The notes below the pieces were generated by a model. It made no database searches, was not told the origin of the DNA, and saw nothing but the letters and a program-made list of their open reading frames with translations. A stretch of 64,000 bases of DNA from Gorsachius magnificus (Eukaryota; Chordata; Aves; Pelecaniformes; Ardeidae): positions 41,677,099-41,741,098 of the forward strand of contig CM067084.1 of NCBI GenBank assembly GCA_034008185.1. The letters run 5' to 3'. Position numbers and translations under genes: made by a program. Positions 34,791 to 49,100 of the stretch are shown piece after piece; the stretch's first letter is position 1, and each line of letters starts with the position of its first letter.

Positions 34791-37039
34791 TCCAAAAGGA
34801 GGAAAACAAACCAAGATCATCCTCATGTTCCTCCTGGAGGAAAAACAGCCTTCAGTGAAATTAATAGATGGAAACACAGAATATAAAAATTCACTAAGTG
34901 TTAGCATTCAGTTATCATAGGTTTGTTAATCCATGCACAAAACACAGACTTTCCAAATTTATCTGATCTAAAACGTTATCCTCCTTTTTATTTTTTTTTT
35001 TAATTCTTAGGTATACCATGTATTACGTATATACAAATATGAAACCTTCAACACAGATGTTATTTTAGATACATGTTAATAACTACAATTAAACAGTTCA
35101 CTGTTCATTTTGGAAGAAAAGACATTAAAGATTCCTGAAATGTATATTGACAAAAAGCTTAAAAATATTATCATGCTCTTTCACAATATTGAATAATCTT
35201 TCTCAAAAGTTTGGCTGTAATTGCATTTTTATCATCTGCTTATGTTTTTTTGCTTCTTTTTTAATGCATTATGAGTCACAATAATGTCTATCTATCACTC
35301 CAATTAAATATTTCCAAGGTCTATTATTATAGTAGTAGGTTCATGCTCATTTTCTGCTCTATTTCCAGGATAGAGTATTTTTGTATAGAATTTTTAAACC
35401 TGATTTCAGTTTTTCAGTTTTTGCACAGTTGCATGTCAGACCTCTTTCCAGATGCATTCTCTTTGTTTTTCATCCACCTAAGGTCCCAGTTTTCTTTAAT
35501 CAGAGGCATGGCTGACTTTCTGTGTCTTGAGCATTAATATAAATTGCAGAAAACTAATGCATGTGGGAGATCCTAAGAGACTCCATCCCAGTTCCCAGAT
35601 CTCGGGTAAAAATTTTGCCACAGTGTAGCTGGAGTTCAGTCACAGCTGCCTGGATGGTATTTTACATTTCCTGATATTTCAGTCTGCATCTATACCCTTT
35701 AGCTGCGTAAGTCAGCGATGGCCATGTTACCCCCAGAGCACTACAGTACTGCAGTCATGACCCCAACGGGTTTTGAAACACTTCCTGCGTAAAGTTTGAA
35801 AACTGGCATAGATTCACTTTGGCTAGGTAGTGTGAAAATTTCAGCAATATTCATGTTAAAAATGGTTGTATTCCAGGTGCTGAAATGATGCTGTACAAAA
35901 AGCTTTGGTGTTCAATTATATATTAAAAGAAAGCTTAACCTTAACATATTGCGTGTAAAAATTTAAAAATATGAAGTAACACAGGACTAAAGGCAGTGAG
36001 GACATTTTTTGGAGTTCACAAACAAGCTAAGCTGTACCACAAGCAGAGCTTTTAAAAGCCAGAAAAGAGATGATCTGAGTTTTAATTTGCTTTTTTCTGT
36101 TTATTTGTTTCATTTTGTAGAAACAGAGTTGTGATTTTTAGCCCTTGGGACTGACAATTTCAAGCCAGCTGCACATCACCAAGTATTTCACTTTTTTAGA
36201 GAAAAGTACCTGTGAAGCCCAGCCAGAGCTTCTCTACAGCACTTTTCTACTGCTTGAACTGAAGCTTGGGCAAAAGCATGAGCACAGTTATTTTAAATTT
36301 TGATCACTGATTGGTATGTTATCTTTTCTATACAATAAAAAAATTGATTCCAACACTTACAGGTTTGTCTAATTAAAGCCTTTCTGTGCTAAGCATTGTG
36401 AGCAATTCAAACATTGCTTTTGATACAAGGAAAATAGGGGCAAGGATTAATGGATTTGTTGAAGGCTGGTGAATGAAAGGCAGAGCTTAGATACAAGGTT
36501 AGAATTTACCGCTTTATATGGCTCACTTCTGCTTCTGGAAAAATTGGGAAAAAAAAATACTTGAGATGGAGTTAGTCTTTTTACCCATTAAAATACATTT
36601 GAGAAGGAAATGAAAGCATAAGCCACAGCTTTATTCAGAAGAGAACTGCCATACAAGCCTGATTGCTCTCTGTTTTAACAAGAGATAATAAAGTTAGTAG
36701 ATATCACATACTTTGATGATGAAATTTAGATTTTAAGAAATATAAAAAATCCAGTTTTAAGAAAACTGGGTTTTCTGTCCTGGTTTCTGAGCCACTCTGG
36801 GATTTTTTGTGTGCTTGGATGTTTGCGTATTTGTATATGCATAGGTGCGTAAACAAAAACATACCTGTATGGAAGTGCATTAAAGATATTGGGCCACTTT
36901 TTTTCTCCAGTCAGCAAGGAGATTCATTGCAAAAAACAGTTGGTAGAAATTGCTGACTCCAGCATCTTTCCACTAATCTTTAATCCAGCAAATCGGTTTT
37001 ACTTCCAGTCAATGAGATTAGTAGGGTGATATTTTGCCA

Positions 37040-37068
37040 CTTACAAAGTGGCAGCTTACAAAGTGAAG
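37040..37068. repeat. Two-copy near-perfect direct repeat
   Basis: CTTACAAAGTGGCAG (37040-37054) is followed by CTTACAAAGTGAAG (37055-37068); the first eleven bases are identical. This is probably slippage. Confidence 0.75.
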
Positions 37069-40000
37069 CTTAGGTGCCATTGCCTTAGAACTGCTTTACA
37101 TTAGCAGAACAGCACAGATACGCAAGAAACAGGTGAGAAATCCTATTGACTACTCCAGACCATCTTTAGTAGCCTAGATTGGAGTTGATAAAGGACCAGC
37201 CAATAGTTCAATGGATGCAAATTTCACCGCAGGGTAAGGTTAATCTAAAGGAGGTGAGAACTTGCTGAATATGCCTGATAAACTCTTATTTTTAGATATA
37301 ATGAGTTGTATTGCTATTGGCTATTACTCCATAGTGATCCCTTCGTTAAGCATGAAAAAAATGCTTAACTTCTAGCTCTTTAAATTCTTCATGAGACCCT
37401 GCCCAGGCAACAGACCACATATAAAATTCAGTGATGCTGACAAGGTAGTAAGAGTCAGATTGAATAGCAGAGAGGATGATCTCCTCTATGGGGAAAGTTG
37501 CCCAAGTTATTGTAGTTCTGGTTAGTCTGTAACATCTCCAACACTAAAAAAGGTGAAATCTGGCTCTATTTCAATGTTTATGGGGACCTCAGAAGAATTG
37601 CAAGTCACATAACTTGTAAACTCTTATTTATATTTCCCCATAACAGTAGCATCACCTACCTGCTGTAAAAATCGAACTCACATCACAGAGCTGAACACAA
37701 AGTGTGCCTTTCCCATAACAAATCCAGGTTCTGCCAACTTCCTGAAGCCTCAGGATTATTGAGTTACATCCACAGGCTCACTTCCTCCCTCTAGTGTGAT
37801 GGGATAAAGTTAAACTACTTGGCTAGCTTCAAGTAATTTTTTTTTTTTTAAGTTTAAAGAAGAGAGTAAATTTTAAATTACTAGTGCTACTACATTTAGT
37901 TAAATTCTGAGTGGATATTTTCATTGGATACAATAACCTTTAAGAATTCATGAGGGAAAACTGCTGATGTGTCTTTTAATATGTAAATCAACCAAGTGTG
38001 TTAAAAAAAGTGATTTATTTAAATATATAATGAAGGGCAGAAAAGTGTCTATGTAGTCTCATCCTTGGCACAGTTAATTCAGAAGGCTTGCTGAGAATTT
38101 TGCCCCAATAGAATATTATTCATTTGCTGGAATGACTTTAATGTTACAACTCATAATTCTGTGAATTTTGGGTTTGCCTCATAAATCAGTAATAAAATAT
38201 GACCTCTTTTCACCCCTTTCATTTGATTATTTTGTTGTAATTAGTAACAATGTAATTTCTGTCAGTTTTGAGGTTTCTTGTATATATTAAAAAAATATCT
38301 CTGCTATCATTATGCAAAACCAGACAAAAGCTATGGTCACAGGTCAGTACAGCATAGACATTTATCCTGATACATGCAGTACTTTGAGTCTTTCTCTTTT
38401 CTTCTTGAAATAAAAGCCCAGGAAATAGTAATCCATGTATTAATTGTTCTGGTGCTATAAAATGAGCATTGATATCTCTTATCTGGTCCTTAATTGGCGG
38501 TGGCTGCTCTTCTTTCTCGCTTCTTTCCAAAGCATTAAAACAGCAGCCGATTCAGTGGGAGGCACTAGTTTCACAACTGTGTCTGTGAAGTCCAAATGAA
38601 AGAAAAAGAAAAAAAAAATAGTATTACAGGAATGTGACCGGTTTAAAAATAATTCTTAGCTCCTCTCAGAGTAATACGGAGCTGGTTTTCTATCTGCAGC
38701 AGTGTGTCTGTGCTGGAAGTAATGGGAAATAATAATGACGGCTACTTCTTGTAGTTACTGAAATGATCATTACTGTGTCTCTCTTAGCTGCTTTCTGGAA
38801 ATGCGGGACCAAACCTGAGTAAATACTAAGAACTTTAAATGTAAATCTAGATGTGTGCATCGTTCAAAGAGGGACAGTTTTGGAAAGAAAATGGGCTAAC
38901 TTAAGGCTGATTTACGTGATTATTCTTGCTACTGTAGCCCCACACCAGGAATACAGTACAAATTGTAGAGAAAATGGAGAGACCTACATGCTAGTATTGA
39001 CAGGAGGCTATGGGACAATGTTCAGAACAAGCTTATACTTATTCCAATAGGTGTAGCCGCACAGGTTGATTTTAAACTGTCTTTGTACTCTGTATTTCTT
39101 TCAGCTTTAGGTCTCCTTTCATTTTGGCATTTTCCATTTTCCATTGTTTGTGGTACCAGAGCACTGTTTTTATAAGATTTGCTTAGGCCCAGGGCTTCAT
39201 TTCTTCCAGAAAGTTCATTTTCTGGTTAAACCTTAATTATTTTTATTTATTTATTTTAGAATGAAACCACAGTAATGTCCACTTTTTTACCTATTTCCTT
39301 TTATTTCTGCACCTTCACCTGTGCAGAGAGTGTGATGCTGCTTACATTTCTGTAATAGTTTTATGATAGCTTTCAAATTCTGAATTAATGGAAAATTTAA
39401 AAACCACTGAGAGCACCCAAACATTCTATTGGAGATGCAGGTACTTTTTGATTGTCATCTTTCTGTTGACATTCACTGCCTACAGATACACAGTGTTGAA
39501 CTGATTATCTTTTATTTTTCTTTTAGAGTTTTCACCTTTGTGGAATTTTACTTGCTCTAGTCTTCTCCTCGGCTTATTTTATTTTTAACTCTGGGAATCA
39601 GTGAGGCTTTTTGGTGAGCTCTTCACTGCTGAATTACCAGTTATTGCTGTCCCTAGGAAAAATGCTTCTCCGACATCTCTCCTTCATTTTTCCTGAGTTT
39701 GGAAAGATAAGCTACGTAAAGGAACAGTGCTCGAGAGCGTATATTATACACGCACTGTAGCCATTGCATCCCTGAACTGACTTCACTGGTTACTCATGCA
39801 ATCAAGAAGGACAGTTCTCTATGGGCTGAGTTACCCAGTTCAATGCAAAGGGTGAATTTACCACGGTTTAAATTGGTTTCTGGATTGAAGACAAAAATAT
39901 AATTTAAAAGTAAGAATAGAAAATAATAATTTTCACTTGCCTGTTACTACAGCTGATGGTCTGAAAATTTCTTGAATAAATAAAGCTGTTGTTTTCCATC

Positions 40001-43000
40001 CTTCTGAAAAGGGATCAACTGATCATCTAAAAATCTTTTTCTCAGTACAGGATTCATAAATTCTGAAGTTAGAGACAGATCTTTCATAGATTCATAATGC
40101 AGCAGATGAGAGAGCACTTTCTAAAAAGAAGTGAAATGTGGTCTCTTCCAGTATGACATCGCTTCCTACTTATTTGAATGTAGAGGAGGGTTTTTCTCTA
40201 TAGAATCAGTCTACATGAATGTAGAAGAAACTTCAAAAAAAAAAAAAGTCCATTTTGCCAAAATCTTTAGGATGGATAAATTTACCTTTTTTTAATTAAA
40301 ACCATTTAAATTAGCACTTGAAAAGGAAAATATAGAGTATGTATATTACTGAGGACAAAATTGACTTCGTGGTGTATTGTTAGTCTTTGAATTACATAAG
40401 CAACAGATAAGAGACTAGCTATGTTTGCTGTCGTTAATTGTTGCTTTGCTTTGTTTTCTTTCTTTACCTTTTTAGCGGGACTAAGTTGTAGTTATACATT
40501 TGTTCTTGACTGATGTTCCCTCTGGGAACCATGCAACTAGGCTAAGAATCTTAGTTTTGAGTAGCATTATATTTCACAGACAGTGCCTTGATTAAGACGA
40601 ACTTTAATTAAGATAAATAGTGGCTGCTTAGTCATCTGTTTGGCATGGTGAGACTTGTATCTTCAGACTAACGGTAGAAGTAATGAAAATTCTTCATTTT
40701 CTTAGTGAAAGTACAAATTAGATTTTTGCAGGATTGTTGCCCACCTGTCCTGATAAGTGTACACCTGTTAGAAAGTAACAGTAAGCAATTTCATTATACA
40801 GATTTTTCTCTATAATGAAGTTGTATTATCTTCCTAGTTATCCTATAAGGATGCAAGTCAGCAGTATCTGTTCCAGGAATAATATTATTTAATCAAGGTT
40901 AGGCTTAATTGCTACTGATGCAAATAGTCTTAATTTCTTAATTCATAGAAGAGTTGGGGGGTAGTGTTTTTTTATTTCTTTGGCAAGATGATCTGTTCAG
41001 AATTCAAGATAAATTGTTCAGTGGAGAAAACCACAGCATGTATACATTATTTAGTTTGACATTTCATCTTCGTTAGCAGTATTGAGCACATCAGCTTGAA
41101 TAACAATCCTTCAAGATACCGTTTTGTCTGTACAGCCATAGGTAGGTTTGGATCTTGTGCAATGAGAAACACTGGAAAATAGCCAGTTCTTAACATAAAG
41201 TTTAAACTGAATAGCCCATTATCTTTCTGGGAGTAATTTAAAATAACACCGTGATATTGGTTTTTAAACCAAAGCATTCTTAAGCTTCCAGTTGAAGAAA
41301 TAAAGAAAAAGATGATCTATATGACCGAAATCTGCCATAGCAGAGTTACGGATGCATTAAATTTTTATTCAAAGTGTGAGCTCTCTGAGCTTCCAGGGTC
41401 ACGGAGAAAGTCCTGTCCTTTTTCTAGTCTCTGGGTTATTTGCTTGGGTTCCATCTTCCCACCTGCTCAGTGTCTTGGACTTTTTCAAGGATGTGTACAT
41501 GAAAAAATTTGACTCCAAATGAGTCATGGAAAATAAAATGCAATGTGAAGATTCCAGTTGCCTAACTTTTTAACACTTCCATGGGAATGGTGTTTGGGTT
41601 ACCTGTGTATTTTCGCTGATACGGTGGATTTGTTCTTATACATATAGATATTAAAATTTATATTGGAAAACTGCTAGATCAATGAATATCTTTTCTCCTA
41701 CTGCTGACTTACAATGCCATCCCTACAAATGAGGTACATTTCTCCTCTTGTGGGGAATTATCTTACATTCCAAATGTATGATTAGACAAACCTCTTAATG
41801 TGTATAATAAAAATTGTATACAGGCTCTTCAGGATCCTACACTCTTCAAAGTTCCTTTTTAATAAATCAATGAAAGTGATAAATAACGTGTAAAAGACAG
41901 ATCTAACCTAACCTTGGGCCTGATTTAGTATACTACTTTTGTTCAGAAGTAGATCGTGACATCTCTTAACTTGTGTATATATGCTTCCTTAGAAACCCAA
42001 AGCAGTTTATCAAATGTGGAAAATAAAACTCTGCTTCAGAAAGGCATATTTAAGTTACTATTAAGTATACAATTGCCTTTTTCACTGTGCTAGCATAATT
42101 TGAATCATACAATGAAACACACGTGCAGTTTTTGCAAATCTAAAGGCTTGTTACTATAGTCATAGTATTAAATTTTCATGTTAATATTTTCCTGATATAA
42201 GTAGTTATACAAACAAGTTATTAGGAGTAAAGAAACAATACAGTTGTACTCTTGCTTCAGATTGATTTAGAAACAGCATATTTTTCTCAGCTTTTGTTAA
42301 TATGTATTTAAAGGATGACAAGCTTTTTGGTTTTACATTTTATCATACATATAATATTGGCTAGGTAGGATTTTTCAAAGGAAATTTTTGTACCATAGCC
42401 TTGAAGTAATTAAACAATTGTCAATGATAATAACTAACTCTTTTAGAATATTCTCAATATAGTTTTTGAAGTGATTTAGGGGAAAAAAAATAGAGAAAAA
42501 TAGTCAAACAATATTTTGTTATATAATAATGAAATATTTCAGTCCACTTGATTGTGAAAGCACGTTATATACATATAGGGTTTAAACAAAAAGCTGAACG
42601 GAGGCCAGAATTTTATGAAAATGCATATTTTTTTAAATTCTACAACTGTGTATTTTGGCTTTAAATACATACCATTGAATACTAATTACTGCTTTGTTTT
42701 CTATCCAAAGAAAATAAGGGAAAGAAACCACATCACTTGAAAAATAAGAAGCATTGTTATTTTGAACGATTAGCCAAGCAGTAGAAAACATTTGTAGAAG
42801 TTGTATATAGAAGAAAAAAAAATCCAACTATTTAAATTTGACCTCTTTTTCTTAGGAAATACAGGTGATATTTCCCAGACTGCCCTATTCATTTGGAATA
42901 TTTGTTAAATATTTACAGTCCGTGATTCAGTTGCAAAATGAGATTATACTGCAGGGGGCTCAAAAAACCAAATAGCTTTCAAGTACGTATAAATATTTAT

Positions 43001-43275
43001 TGACCTTAGTTTATGATAAATGACAAAGAGCATAGCTTTAGAATTTCATAGGTCTTGGCATATTTTTCTCATTTAAGTGAAAGACAGGAACACTAGCTAC
43101 AGTTTTATGCAGTGTGAAACAGGTATGGGTAATAGTACAGCGTCCAGTTAGTTTTTATATGATTTCTAGGCTTCCTGTTTATATCTGCTTTATAAGCAGT
43201 ACAATGTAATAAAGGCAGAACATTTTGTGAAGGTGCAGGGCTGTGTCAGAATCAAACAGATCTCAGAGGCAAGAT

Positions 43276-43302
43276 ATCCTGTGCTTTAAAAAAAAAAAAT
43301 GA
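43276..43302. repeat. Short poly(A) tract
   Basis: A run of about twelve A within CTTTAAAAAAAAAAAATG. No retroposed body is recognised upstream. It is listed for completeness. Confidence 0.5.
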
Positions 43303-44245
43303 AAACATCTTTCTGCTTCTTGACCTCTAGTAGACAATCTGCAGTCTTCATCTATCTTGCAGGGGCTTTCTAATCCTTAGTGCAGAGTAGCATTTGGTAT
43401 TTGATTGTACCCTTAAGCACAATTGTCACTATTTCAGTGAGGTAAAGCTTAATCTCTTCATCTTAAAGAATCTATTTCTAGAAGAGACGTGGGTTAGGAC
43501 GAAGGTTCAAACCAGCTGCATTTTCTAGTTGTAGGGACTTGAAAAAACACACCCGAATAAAATGGTTTCCCACCCCATTTCTCTGACTCTGGCTATCTGG
43601 GCTATGTTATACGATTTTTGTAGACAGTCTCTCTCTTTTCTTACCTAGAAATGTTGTCCTTAGGTACTTGAAAGTTTTACATTTATCTGGGATTTCAGTA
43701 TATCTGGTAGCCTTGATAGACTTTATGGCACCAGCCAGCATATAGCTTATCTGGAAATGCCATCTATTCTGGCCATGTCCAGTAAAGCCATGTTTAATAA
43801 GGTGGATTATTTTAAAAAGCAACAAATTAATGACTCTGCACATGCAAAGCAGACTGCTTTCCTACGTACTCTCTGCAGACCATGTGGCCATAACTGCCAG
43901 ACAAAATTTGGTGGCAGCCAGAAACATCTGCATGGGGCTGGAATATATGATGCTCCAGTAATGAATGACCCATAACTTTATGGAAAAGGCAGTGAGAAAG
44001 TGGGCAGGATACCCTTTAAGACCTTGCTTGACACTAGGTTCATGTGTGGGCATCCAAACTGAGCCCCAATGTAAGGACATCTGATACAGGCACAGACTGA
44101 TTCCAGTAATCCTGCTGGAACTTCCCATGTGTCAGTTATAGAAGGATATACAGAGCATCATATCTGTATCTGGATATGTAACGTATAGTTTCTACATATA
44201 GTGACACTGACTTCCTGTAGTATGTGTTGTGTTGTTGTGGGTTTG

Positions 44246-44258
44246 TTTTTTTTTTTTT
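44246..44258. repeat. Poly(T) tract, 13 bases
   Basis: An uninterrupted T run after GTGTTGTTGTGGGTTTG. It is a simple low-complexity run with no attached element seen. Confidence 0.75.
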
Positions 44259-44743
44259 AATATAGTCTACTATCTTGCATTAGTTGAAGAATATGAGTAA
44301 AAGCAAGTGTTAACTGAAAATGGCTTTGTACTTAAATCTTTCAACTTGGGAACATAATAATGAAAAATCACTTTATAAACTTCAAGTATTCTCATGAGAA
44401 AATGAAAATTTATTGTTCTTACTAAACAGAACAAAGGATGATACATGTAGTACTGAAAAAAGGGCTCGCTAGCAGTCAGTTCCTTGCAGTCTTTTCTAGT
44501 TCACAGCCAAGAAAAAATTGCCAGTATTCTGTGCCCTTGGCATTTTAATCTCCCCTATGCTTGCATTGTCCACTTCTCCTTTTATGTGGGATTGCCCTGC
44601 CCTCTTACCCTCCTATATAGAATTCGCTTTGTTTGTTTGGGCCACTCCTTTTATCACGCCTGTATTGGGCTAGAGAAGATAAGGATTTACGGTATTTATC
44701 TTTGATTCCATAGTTGATATGTGCATGGAAACATGTCATCCTA

Positions 44744-44767
44744 TATTTAGCTTACTATTTAGCTTAC
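44744..44767. repeat. Perfect tandem duplication, 12-base unit
   Basis: TATTTAGCTTAC occurs twice head to tail without a mismatch (44744-44755 and 44756-44767). This is probably a recent slippage event. Confidence 0.9.
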
Positions 44768-45217
44768 TACATAAAATTTTATAAAACACTTCAGAATATC
44801 AGAATATCTCACAGATTTTAAAACAATTTGGTCATAATACAGTTCATATATAGTTTTCATTATTTTTTTTATTCTACCTTTTCTGAGTAGTGAAACTGAG
44901 TGTGAACGCCAGTGTTTTATCCTGTTCTCACAGCACATCTATGTTTTGGTTTGTTTTCCAGTGCTCATGTTGACCAGGATGGCATGTACTATTAATGTTA
45001 CCGTGATAAGTTTTTACAAGGTCTGCATACCTTACATCATTGTGATACTTGCAATACCATAGCATCAGTTGGTAGAGTACTAGTTACACGATAAGAAAAA
45101 TCATAATTAAAAAAGCTTTATGTTTACATTATGTAACAAATTGACACGGACTCAAAAATTCTGTGTGGTTAAGGTGTAGAGGAAAGCATCAGAAAGAACC
45201 TTACTGCTATTGTTTTT

Positions 45218-45361
45218 CGCTTCCATAACACAAATGGCATTTGAGAGCGAACCCGATGAGAAATCCCTTGTATCTTCATAAGCGTCTGGGCACAGTCAAG
45301 CGCTGGAAGGTCTGTCTGGCTAAGAGCTTTTTTCAGCTCTTATGAGCTCTGAGTGGTGATC
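45218..45361. other. Local CpG-enriched patch with a small hairpin
   Basis: Six CpGs (45218, 45248, 45254, 45283, 45301, 45361) fall within 144 bases of an otherwise CpG-poor region. The patch contains the perfect inverted repeat TAAGAGCT / AGCTCTTA. Possible readings are an unmethylated regulatory element or a not-yet-decayed insertion. No promoter motif or gene start is evident. Confidence 0.4.
45321..45342. repeat. Short perfect hairpin
   Basis: TAAGAGCT (45321-45328) and AGCTCTTA (45335-45342) are exact reverse complements around a six-base loop TTTTTC. The stem does not extend beyond eight pairs, so it is too short for a microRNA precursor. Confidence 0.7.
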
Positions 45362-46079
45362 GTTAAACCAAGGGCTACTTTCATTGACTTTCACAGGGTA
45401 GCAATGTTAATGAGGTTCAGTTACTGGTATAAACATTCATTTAATTTAAAAATGCTGAAACCATGACCGACAGAATGAGAGCTGTCTGTCTGACCAGCGA
45501 TGTGATTTTTGTCACTGTTGTGATGGAACCTCGTGCATTCACTTCCAAAATAATAGTTTTGTACTATTTCCAGCCTTGTTCTAAACACATTCTTGGAGTA
45601 ATTTTCACTGCCTCTTCCAAATTTATCTGATTGTCTCAACAAGTCTGACAGAACAGCAGCTGACATCTGTGGGTGCTTTGCCTCTAACAACCAACTCAAA
45701 AAAAGCATCTGTCACTGTCACAGCACAGATTTAGTAGAGGAGTTGTGGGTCACAGATTTGTTTAAATGAGTGAGGAAAGGATGGGAAGAAGTAAGTCAAG
45801 AAAGAATACTAGGCTTTCGGGGGGATGGAATAAATGTGTTGTTTAAACCTAATAACACAATTACTTCACAGTTTTACGTGTAATTTGTGTTTAAAAATGG
45901 CAATTGATTGTCATTCCAAGTAACCCGTAGTGGTTTTGGAATTTTTTGCTTGGGTGGGGAGTTCAGGGAGGAAGGAGGTGACTAAATCAGATGCTTTGAG
46001 TATAGGAACAATGTTTTGGGGGTATTAGCTGAATCCTTAGGCAGAAGAAATATTAAAAGAACGACAATTAATGCACTTA

Positions 46080-46144
46080 ACAAACAACAAAAAACCTAAA
46101 CCACCACCCACCCTGCTCCCAAAAAAACCAAACCAAAACAAAAT
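46080..46144. repeat. A/C-rich low-complexity tract
   Basis: About 65 bases made almost only of A and C (for example AAAAAAACCAAACCAAAAC at its end), with a short CCACCACCCACCC core. It is the longest of several similar tracts in the window. Confidence 0.8.
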
Positions 46145-49100
46145 TTTTTGCTTTCTGAATCTATTAATTGGTAACATTTGGAGTTTTGATCTTGAATAGT
46201 CACTGTTCTGCTAGCTAGTTCCTCTGGCTCAAGTCAAAGGAACTGAAGAAGGTAAATGAAGAAATATATATCCATAAGCAAGATAATCCAGTGTCTATTT
46301 TATCAGATTAGCAAAATGACAATGACTCAATTATGTGTGCCTTGGGGTTTGTCTGTCTCTTTGGATTTCATATAAAGTTCTCATACAGGTTTAAATAAAA
46401 TCGGGATAGTATAGCAGTCCTTTAGGCTCTTCCCCAGGAATATACTGAATCGTCGCAATTGTGGCCTTTGCACTGGATAAGAAGGTAGCTGGTGTCTCCT
46501 TTGTAAATACCCAATATGTGGAATTTGGAGCAAGTGTAGGCTAGACCTATGTAAAGAGCAAGCGCTATTTCTTATTATTCTTGGACGTCAAATTCTCATT
46601 CTTCAAGTTGTTCTTTGTAAAATTTCACAGAAGGCAACAGAGGTATTTATTTATTTTGGAAACCGCTGGCTACATTGTTACTTTTTTGTCCTGGGGAAAG
46701 GTGTTGACTTTTCCAGCAAATGAGGTTTTGCTTTTCTTGGATATCCTAACATAATTTAGTGAGGATTTGAGCTATGAGATGTGGGACAGTAGGGAGCTGC
46801 TTAATGTGGTTTTTCTTAGGTGAATGTTATTTCTACAGCCAAATTATTAGTTCTTCTTGCCTTTATGTAGGCCTATATGATTGAAGCAAGGCAGTAACGC
46901 AACTGTTATTTGAAAACAGTAATAGAGCAGCTAAAATTTCAGAATTTGAACCTGCTAACTTAAGGATGGGACTGCTATTGGCTCTGCTCAATAGGAACAC
47001 GGCCCAGGAGCCTTTGCAGGCTCCCGGATAGAGATGAGTGTCTATGCGAATCCAATTACAGCACTGAGGCCACAGTAAGTGAAACTGTGGTAAGATTAGA
47101 ACACATTCTGTACCAGCTAAAACTCCTGCAAATACCCCTCTTCTGACTGTCTGATATGCTTCCTTCTTTTTCTTTATGTTATTTTCCTCTGATCTTTTGA
47201 GGACTGACTGATTAGTAAATAATCTATTCCTTTATTATTCTTGTTGAGCATATAGCTATTCTCTTAACTTTGGCTGTGTTACGTACTGGCTTTTTGATTC
47301 AGAAGTAAAATCTTAGGAAGTCAAATGAAAAATTAGCCTTCAGAGAAAATTGCAAGTCAAGTTCAATAGAGTGCTTCTGTACAGCAAGTTTTTCATTAAT
47401 ATTATCTCCTCTCTTGCTGCAAAAATTTCTTCCAGAGATAAAAGGTATTAATTTATTTTGGCTTTTTTTTTTCCTTGGCACTTGGAACATTGTAATTTGA
47501 TAATAACTTCTCCTGAAAAAAATGTTTAGCAAGATATTTAGAATTTCTTCTGCAATATCTGTAGGAAAGGTGGATCCACTGGGGATTTGTTTCCTCTTCA
47601 TTTTTGTGTAAGCAAGCCTGGTCCTGACACTTGCCTGTGCATCCAGACCCAGAGCATAAAAATACTTCATCTGAAGTGCTGTTAATTAATCAAATATCAC
47701 CATGGAACATTTTGCCCACCTACTTCCTCCAGTGACATGTCTCACCAAGATATTAATTGATAAGAGGATAAACGAATGCCTGTAGCTAACAGGATTTTTC
47801 ATATAGCTCCCTTGCTTTATGAAGGCTTGGGGTCAACCAAGATAACTACATCCTGATCTGCTTACCCAACAGCCCCACTGAGGCAGCTGAACTATGCAGA
47901 TGAGAAAGGGCTGAATGATGAGGTCTCATTTCTTCTGTATGATGTGCCTAACTTGAAATTCCTCACAGTAGGAGAAAAAAAAGAAAACATGAGCAGAGCC
48001 TAAATTGCCTTTAAGAGAAATACTTAATCTGAAGCTAAGTAGATGGAAGGTGGTATGGAAAATGTAGGGCTAACTCACAGGTATTGTGCAAGCCAGGCGT
48101 AAAAGCTATCCTAGAGCCTAAAGGACTCTGAGTCAGGTTTCAAAGCAGTAGAGGCAGGTGAACAAATTCCTGACTCCTTCCACAGACTAATAAGCCTCTT
48201 ATTTTTTAGTAATGTCTGTTTGTAGGGATTTCAATGAATAAATCTCAGAAAACATACATATAATTTGGAACTTCAATTATTAAAATGTGAAACAACTTAT
48301 ATATTACTCTCCACTTGAAAAATAAGAGCTTTATGATATTGGTATTCCAGACACCTCAGCACTTTTTTCTTTTCCTCCTTTGGAAATGCACAGGTGAAAA
48401 TTCACAGTTGGTACCACCATACATTCCTCTTGTCTGTGGTGAAGGGCCCTAGGAAGAGTCTACTGAAGTTGTAATTATAACCTGTACATGCAGCTAATCT
48501 GTAAAGAATACAATATATGTGTTATTACATTCTGATTTATCAATCCTGTCTTGAATTGATGACTCACTTTCAAATTAATCAATGTATACAGTGTCTCATG
48601 CTAAAATCATTTGACCTCTATGAGATGTCCTGTGAGAAGACTCAGCTGAAGCATTGAAGGTTGTGGTCATAAATTCTGGTGAACACAGTGGAACCAATTT
48701 CTTGCTGCTGTGGGTGATAAAACAATATAAATATAATGTTCTTGAGTAAGACCATAGATGATGCAGTAGTGTGATAACTGCTAGTAAATATTGATTTTCA
48801 ATTAACTCCTGCAAATTAATGTACGGTAACGCATGTAAGTAATATTTGAAAATATGACATTACCAAAATTATGGCATGGGCATTACCTTTCCCTTTCATC
48901 AAATATGTATTTAAGTTTTGGGGGAAAAAAATAGCAATAGAGAATTCATGCACACTGTTTTCAAGATAAAAAGCATACAGATAAAGAATGAGATCTGTAG
49001 CACAGAAAGGTTTTAACCCTTTTCATTCAACAATACCTATCTCCTTTCTTGTGGCAGTGGCTATAAATGCATTTATTTTTTAACTAAATTTAGACTGGCA

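Noticed and set aside
40083..40110. TCATAGATTCATAATGCAGC resembling a turtle/crocodile-type CR1 tail
   Set aside because: The match stops after about 15 bases and the downstream sequence does not continue into any CR1 3' region I know.
43757..44128. Opposing frames of 72 and 88 codons
   Set aside because: Considered as an old repeat or exon. No transposon motif, terminal repeat or splice pair could be matched.
45421..45708. 95-codon minus-strand open frame
   Set aside because: No recognised family and no good acceptor or donor; kept only as part of the non-genic stretch.
47299..47670. 123-codon minus-strand open frame
   Set aside because: The protein has no recognisable domain and ends in low-complexity Phe/Lys-rich text expected from AT-rich DNA.
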